This document shows, in pieces, positions 58,271-64,000 of a stretch of DNA of 64,000 nucleotides; the stretch's first letter is position 1; each line of letters opens with the position of its first letter. A model generated the notes under the pieces. That model saw only the letters and a list, made by a program, of their open reading frames with translations. It did not search any database and was not told the DNA's origin. The position numbers and the translations under genes were made by a program. The stretch lies in NCBI GenBank assembly GCA_028456385.1, contig JALNQF010000009.1:496001-560000 (forward strand), given 5' to 3'. Origin of the DNA: Ophiosphaerella korrae (lineage: Eukaryota > Ascomycota > Dothideomycetes > Pleosporales > Phaeosphaeriaceae).

Positions 58271-61200
58271 CTTTACTAATTTAGTTATTACAAGAAGCGA
58301 AGCGTAAGTAGCGCGCAGTCTAGCTAACACGATAGTAGAAAGTTTAACTAAAAAAAGAGGTAAAGCACCTCTAAGTAGTTATAAGTTAGATAATATAGTA
58401 TAGAGAGACGTTAAGAACTATATAAACAACTTAATCTCTAAAAAAGAAGATATAAAGATAGTAATCGACGCCTTAGAAATATAGAACAAGGAACTATAAG
58501 ATTATACAAAATAGAACAAAGTACAAATTAAAGCTATTATTAAAGGATAAAACTAGATAGAACTAATTACGCAACGCCTAGAGATAAGCGCGATAAAGAA
58601 ACTACTAAAGATACCCGTACTTAAGAAGTTTAATAGAATAAGGGAAAAACTAAGACTCTTTATTGTATTAGTATAACTCTAGATAGATATATAAGTACTA
58701 CACTTTGATACAAAAGAAAAGAAGGTAATATATATTAGACTATATCTTAAAGAAGACGTAATAAGATAGTACAAGCCTTACTAGACAAATTACACGATAT
58801 ACTCTCTAATAATATAAAAAGACAAAACTAGAGCTATCTTTAGAAGTTACGAATACTTTACTAAACAAATAAGAGTAGTATTTAGGGATATAGATATTAC
58901 CTAACAAGCTAAAGAATAACTAGAGAAGCTTATATAGAATTAGAGTATTCTAAAGTACGTATTATAATTTAAACAACTATCCTAAAATATAGAATAGAAC
59001 GAGTCTACATTAATATTACGATTTAAATAAGGACTAAACTCTAAGATTTAATATAAAATAATCTATATAGAGAAACTAAAGACACTAGAAGCCCTAAAGT
59101 AATAGGTAATATAAATTAACGATAATCTTTAGGAATAAAAGAAGAATAAGTATAGCACCTAAAATAGAAATTAGGATACTAGAGACCCTATAATCCTTAA
59201 CGCTAATAAGGATAAGAAGAAGAAGAAGAGTAAAGACTTTACGTACTTTAACTATAGTAAAAAGAGCTACTACGTAAAAGAATACTAATTAAAGAAGAAA
59301 TAGGATATAGTATATTATAAATATAGGAAACTAGGACACTTTGTAAAAAACTATAAGAGTAAGGACCTAAAGAAAGAAACTTAGTTAAAAATAACTAAGA
59401 AGAAGAAGGAAGCACTACAAGCATAAGCTAAACCTTAGGAGAAAGTAGCTAGGAGTAAAGAAGTATAATATATAATACTCTATTAGACCTTTTATTATAA
59501 TAATAACTACTATATATATCTTTCTAGTAAGTAAAGAGTAAGATACTTCTTATAATAGAGATAAAAAGTAGTAGTAATAAAAGAAAGAATAAAAGCTTAG
59601 CTAGAAGAAATAGCCTAAGTAATAGACTTACTAATAGAAGACTTAGAAGGGGAAGAGCCCCTAGTACTATTAATCTAGGCTAAAGGACTAGCACTAGATA
59701 AAAAGACTACTATAGCTTCCTCTAAAGGACTACAAGAAAGTAAGAAACAAGTTAGTATAAAAGGTATAGAGTACGCCTAGCTAATAATATATAGCTACAA
59801 TAGCTATATAACATTAGATATAAAGGAACAAAATAAAAAATAGAAGTTTGTTTAGATATACTTAATAGTTATAAGTATAGAGGAAGCGTATAAAGACTAG
59901 AAAGAACGCAATCCTAAAGAAATAAAGTTTATACTATTTTAAGAATAGATAAAGTAATATATAGTTATAGTAAGAAGAATACCTATATAAAAAGAATAGT
60001 AGTACCTTACTAGAAGAACGCAATAGATTAACAAAGCCTATATACTAAGAGTACTAGTAGTGTACTATATCTTAATAATAGACATACCTAGAAAAGATAA
60101 GTACTAGGAAGGGGATAATAAAATAACAGACCTAAGACATCTAGCATATTTTAAAGTATTATAGATATTATACCTAGATAAGAATTATACTATATATAGA
60201 AACCCTAAAGTAAATAATAACGTATAGCTTATAAAGAGAAGAGGCTATAACTATACAAGAGTAATTATAGTAGAAGATATCTAAGGATAGGAAATAATCC
60301 TAGAAGATAGATATGTAGTAGTAAGACCTAGCCTAAAATTATCTAAAAAATACATCTAAGGAGGACTATAGTATAAATGTATATACAACAAGTATCTAAA
60401 ACACAAAGAATATAAACTTAAAGTAGGCCTATAGCCCTAGAAAAATAGATAATTTAATAAATTACTAAAGTAAGAAAAGCTAGAAGGTATAAGAGGCCTA
60501 TATATTACGAAAATAGGTATATACTAAGGAAAGAAAGTATAATTAATAATTAATAGTAGAGCTACAAGAAACTTTATATTAAAGAAGTTTATAGAAATAT
60601 AGAGAATAAAGTATATAACAAAGAAATACCCTAGACAACTAAGTACAATTAAAGGAAAACTATTCTAGGAACTAATATAGTTTAAGACAGCACCTTTAAC
60701 ACTAAGGTTAGAAGGACTAGAAATCTAGAACATAGTTATAGATATAACAACAATTAATAATAAACAAGATATAATATTAGGTATGCTATAGTTATAGATA
60801 ACTAACCTATATATTAATTAGAGAACAAGAAAAATTAGTTATAACAAAATAGATATACTAAAAGCTAATATAAGTACCTGTAAAGGAGAATTCCTAAAAG
60901 AATATAAGAAATAGGAAAAGCAGCTTATAGAACTAGAAGATTACTTCCTAGAACACTAACTATAGGACTTAGCAATAGAACTAGAAGAAGAAAAGAATGT
61001 AGGATAGAGTCTAGTCTACTAAAAAATAGAAGAAGAATCTAAGATTAAACGATTATTTATACAAAATGTAATAAAGAAAGGATAGATAAAAGAATCTAAA
61101 TCCTTAGTAGTATATAGATTAATATTTGTAGACAAAAAAGAGACAAGTAATAAAAGACTCTATATAGATTTTAGAAAAACTAACGTAATTATAAACAAGA

Positions 61201-63765
61201 ACTAATACCTACTACTATAAATAGATAAAATACAAGATAGGCTATAAAGAGTAAAGATCTTTACAAAACTAGATATATAAAACGTATACTACTAGATTAG
61301 AATTAAGAAAGGAGATAAGTAGAAAATAGCGTTTAGAACATAATATAGACTATACAAATACTTAGTTATACTGTTTAGTTTAATAAACGTACTAGTAGCA
61401 TTCTAGGAGAGAATTAATATAGTACTAAGAGAGTACTTAGATATATTTATATTTGTATACTTAGACAATATCCTTATATTCTTAGAAACAGAGGAAGAAC
61501 ACGTATAACACGTATACAAAGTACTAAAGAAACTAGTAGAAGCTAAAATATTTCTTAAGATAAGAAAATACAAGTTCTATACAAAGAAAACAGATTTCCT
61601 TAGATTTATTATTAAACTAGGAAAAATTAAGATTAACCTAGAAAAGATTAACTTAATTAACGAATAGCTAACACTAAAGAACCTAAAAGAGGTACAACAA
61701 TTTTATAGGCTAGCTAACTTTTATAGAAAGTTAATAGTAGGATACTCTAAAGATATAGAGCTAATTACAAGACTTATAAAAAAAGATACGCTATTTAAAT
61801 AGATAAAGGAATGTAATAAGGCATTTAAGAGAATAAAAAAAAAGTTTATAGAAAACCTAGTTATTAGAATATATAACCTAGAACTACTAGTAATAGTAAA
61901 AACAGATGCATTAAACTTAGTCTATAGAATAGTACTAATATAAGAAGACCTAGAGACTAAAAAGGAATACTTAGTTAAATACTTCTCTAAGAAGATAAAA
62001 ATAGTAGAACTTAATTACCTAATCTATAACAAAGAGATGCTAGTAATCTACAAAGTATTTAAATAATAGAGAATATACCTATAAGGAGTAAAGTACTAGA
62101 TAAAGGTTTATACAGACTACAAGAATCTTATAAGATTTATAATAAATAAAGAGTTGTTACAACACTATATAAGATAGTAGGAGTTTCTATTAATATTTAA
62201 TATAGAAATAATATATACAAAAGGGAAGGATAACTAATTTATAGACGCTCTAAGTAGAAGACTAGACTTACAAGAAGAAGTAAGCGCTACTAGTATAGTT
62301 CTAGTTAAGAACGAGGAAGGATATTTAGTCCTAAACACACCTAAGATAGCTGCAACACTTAAGAGGATAAGTAATAAGCTAAATAAATAGATTTAGAAAA
62401 TAATACAAGAAGTATCTAAAGAAATAGAGAAACTTAAAATCTAAGATAGATTTACATAAGTATATAGAAGAATATATATTCTAGGAAAAATTTAAAGGGA
62501 ATTTATACGACAATTCTACAAATTACTAGTATATAGTTACTAAGGTATTAAGAAAATATTAGATAGACTACTACAAGATTACTACATTCTAAAAGCAAGA
62601 TAACTAGTAATAGAGGTACTACGAGACTATACAAAATGTTAAAAGAATAAATATAATAGATATACACTATATAGAATACTATAACTAGTAGAAGTACTAG
62701 AATAACTATAAGGAGTTATTACAATAAACTTTATTACAAAGTTACCTAAGTCTAAAGACCTAATATTAGGAGTTAAGTATAATAGAATCCTAACAATAGT
62801 TAATAAGCTTACAAAGTACACATACTTTAGACTATATAAAGAAAAAAGTAGGATAGAGGTTACTATATACTAAGTTCTAGGAACTATAATTAGTTAATAT
62901 AGACTACTAGATAAGATTATTATAGATAGAGACGTACGATTTATATTAAAACTATAGGGAATAATAATAGCGCAATTAGGAATTAAATATATAATATCTA
63001 TAGTATATTACCTATAAATAGATAGATAGTTAGAATAAATAAATTAGATAGTAGAATAATACCTAAGATACTACCTTAACTATAACTAGAATAATTAGGT
63101 ATAGCTACTACCTATAGTATAATTAGCATACAATAGCGTAAAGAATATAGTAATAGGAGTATTACTCTTCTTTGCGAACTATAGATTTAAACCTAACGTA
63201 TACTAAATACTAAGAAATTAGATATCTTAGTCTCTAAGAGGAGAAAACTTTACTAATAGACTTAGAGATATACACGACTAATTAAGACAGGATATAGAAT
63301 TCCTATATAATTAAATAGCGAAGTACTACAATAAGAAGTATAAAGAAGGACCCTAATTTAGAGAAAGAGAGAAAGTATAGTTAGTATAGAAGAATATTAA
63401 AAGTAAACAACCTAGTTTAAAATTAGACTACGTTAAGATAGAACTATATAAAATTAAGAAAGAAGTTATACTAGTTATATACAAATTAAAGCTACTAAAC
63501 AAGATAAAGATATACCTAATATTCTACGTAGCCCTACTAGAATAAGTACTATAAAACGTAGAACTACTAGTATACAAAGTAGACACGTATAAAGAATAAA
63601 AAGAATAGAAAGTTAAAGAAATCTTACAACACTAGTTTTGTAATAGTAGGAACTACTACCTAGTAGAATAGATAGGTATAGACGAGAAAGGATAACTATA
63701 GGAAGAAATATAGAAACTAGAAGATAACCTTAACTACTTTAAGAAACTAAAAGACTTCTAAAATT
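58271..63765 (+). pseudogene. R6 gag-pol (RIP-mutated)
   Basis: Former CCHC knuckles at 59244-59285 and 59313-59354 (YFNYSKKSYYVKEY; YYKYRKLGHFVKNY), reverse-transcriptase box YLDN at 61458-61469, RNase H, integrase and a chromodomain ending about 63763. Stops are frequent but many Gln codons remain CAA/CAG (for example in the gag and integrase regions), unlike in R1-R3. Confidence 0.85.
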
Positions 63766-64000
63766 AAAACCTTCTAGAGCGCCTTGCAGCGAATTAAGAA
63801 AACTAACGATACTACTACTAGATAGAGAGGCGTTAGGAACGCCTAATACAATAGGAGCTAGAGTAGCCTAAACTACATCTTTAAGGTCTATCTTAGCCTC
63901 TAAGGCACGAGACTATTTAGATAATTTAGTATTATTATAAGCCTTTATCTTACAAAAACGCTTAATACAAGAATAAAGATCTACTAGCTTATAAAGAGTT
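63766..64000 (+). other. R6 post-pol segment, cut by the window end
   Basis: Matches the post-pol segment of R1 from 53590 onward. The opposite strand reads a Lys/Leu-rich stretch like that in R4. Confidence 0.7.

Larger units (their letters stand above)
57830..64000 (+). mobile_element. R6: chromovirus, 3' end beyond the window
   Basis: 5' LTR 57830-58270 (441 bp), internal region running to the window end at the post-pol segment; expected total about 7.0 kb, so the 3' LTR should end near 64,850. It retains many CA dinucleotides, indicating a relatively recent insertion. Left TSD candidate TAAGT (57825-57829). Confidence 0.87.

Noticed and set aside
62639..62821. 60-codon minus-strand open frame
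   Set aside because: Antisense to the integrase of R6, low complexity, no independent evidence.

Overview
The window comes from a filamentous ascomycete fungus. Its genes have short GT-AG introns of about 45-66 bp with CTRAY-type branch sites. It contains a Zn(II)2Cys6 regulator, a DUF4360 secreted protein and a Pth11-like membrane-protein relic. About three quarters of it is very AT-rich and carries a repeat-induced point mutation (RIP) signature: CpA and TpG are almost gone while CpG, CpT and CpC persist. This is the two-compartment (AT-isochore) organisation seen in many Pezizomycotina.

Gene compartment (1 to about 15,880). A 5'-truncated class III PLP aminotransferase (+) faces a Zn2Cys6 transcription factor (-) tail to tail, 25 bp apart. 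Then come gene-poor DNA, a broken Pth11/SAT4-like rhodopsin-fold gene, a broken cytochrome P450, a two-exon DUF4360 secreted protein (-), about 2.9 kb of empty DNA, and an intact 835-residue S9 dipeptidyl-peptidase (-). An approximately 135-bp repeat occurs twice in inverted orientation (8872-9004 and 11735-11870), around the DUF4360 gene. Aminotransferase, regulator, P450 and membrane-protein relics together suggest a decayed secondary-metabolism or host-interaction neighbourhood; that link is inference.

AT-rich compartment (about 15,880-64,000). Nearly all of this is Ty3/gypsy LTR retrotransposon DNA with chromodomains (chromoviruses). I resolved a nest of five elements by matching LTRs and 5-bp target-site duplications (TSDs). 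R1 (+, 19632-54683) is interrupted by R2 (+, 24887-52901). R2 is interrupted by R3 (+, 30834-44848), and its 3' LTR by R5 (-, 45804-52807). R3 is interrupted by R4 (-, 37402-44413). Subtracting the insertions gives 7032, 6986, 6998, 7012 and 7004 bp, so every element is about 7.0 kb, which supports the model. R1 itself sits in an older minus-strand relative (R0a). R0a abuts another old relative (R0b), which is interrupted by R6 (+, 57830 to beyond the window). A second, more distant chromovirus (integrase plus chromodomain, minus strand) and a 426-bp MITE with 110-bp terminal inverted repeats lie on the left side.

All gag-pol frames are destroyed, mostly by CAA/CAG-to-stop and Cys-to-Tyr changes, but they can be read through: two CCHC knuckles, the YLDD reverse-transcriptase block, RNase H, integrase and a C-terminal chromodomain. 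R4 and R6 keep the most CA/TG dinucleotides and are probably the youngest. I found no complete novel system. The most interesting structures are the TSD-resolved nest, two LTR subfamilies with different internal repeats, a conserved post-pol segment with an antisense open frame, the inverted repeat around DUF4360, and a possible MITE-mediated junction.
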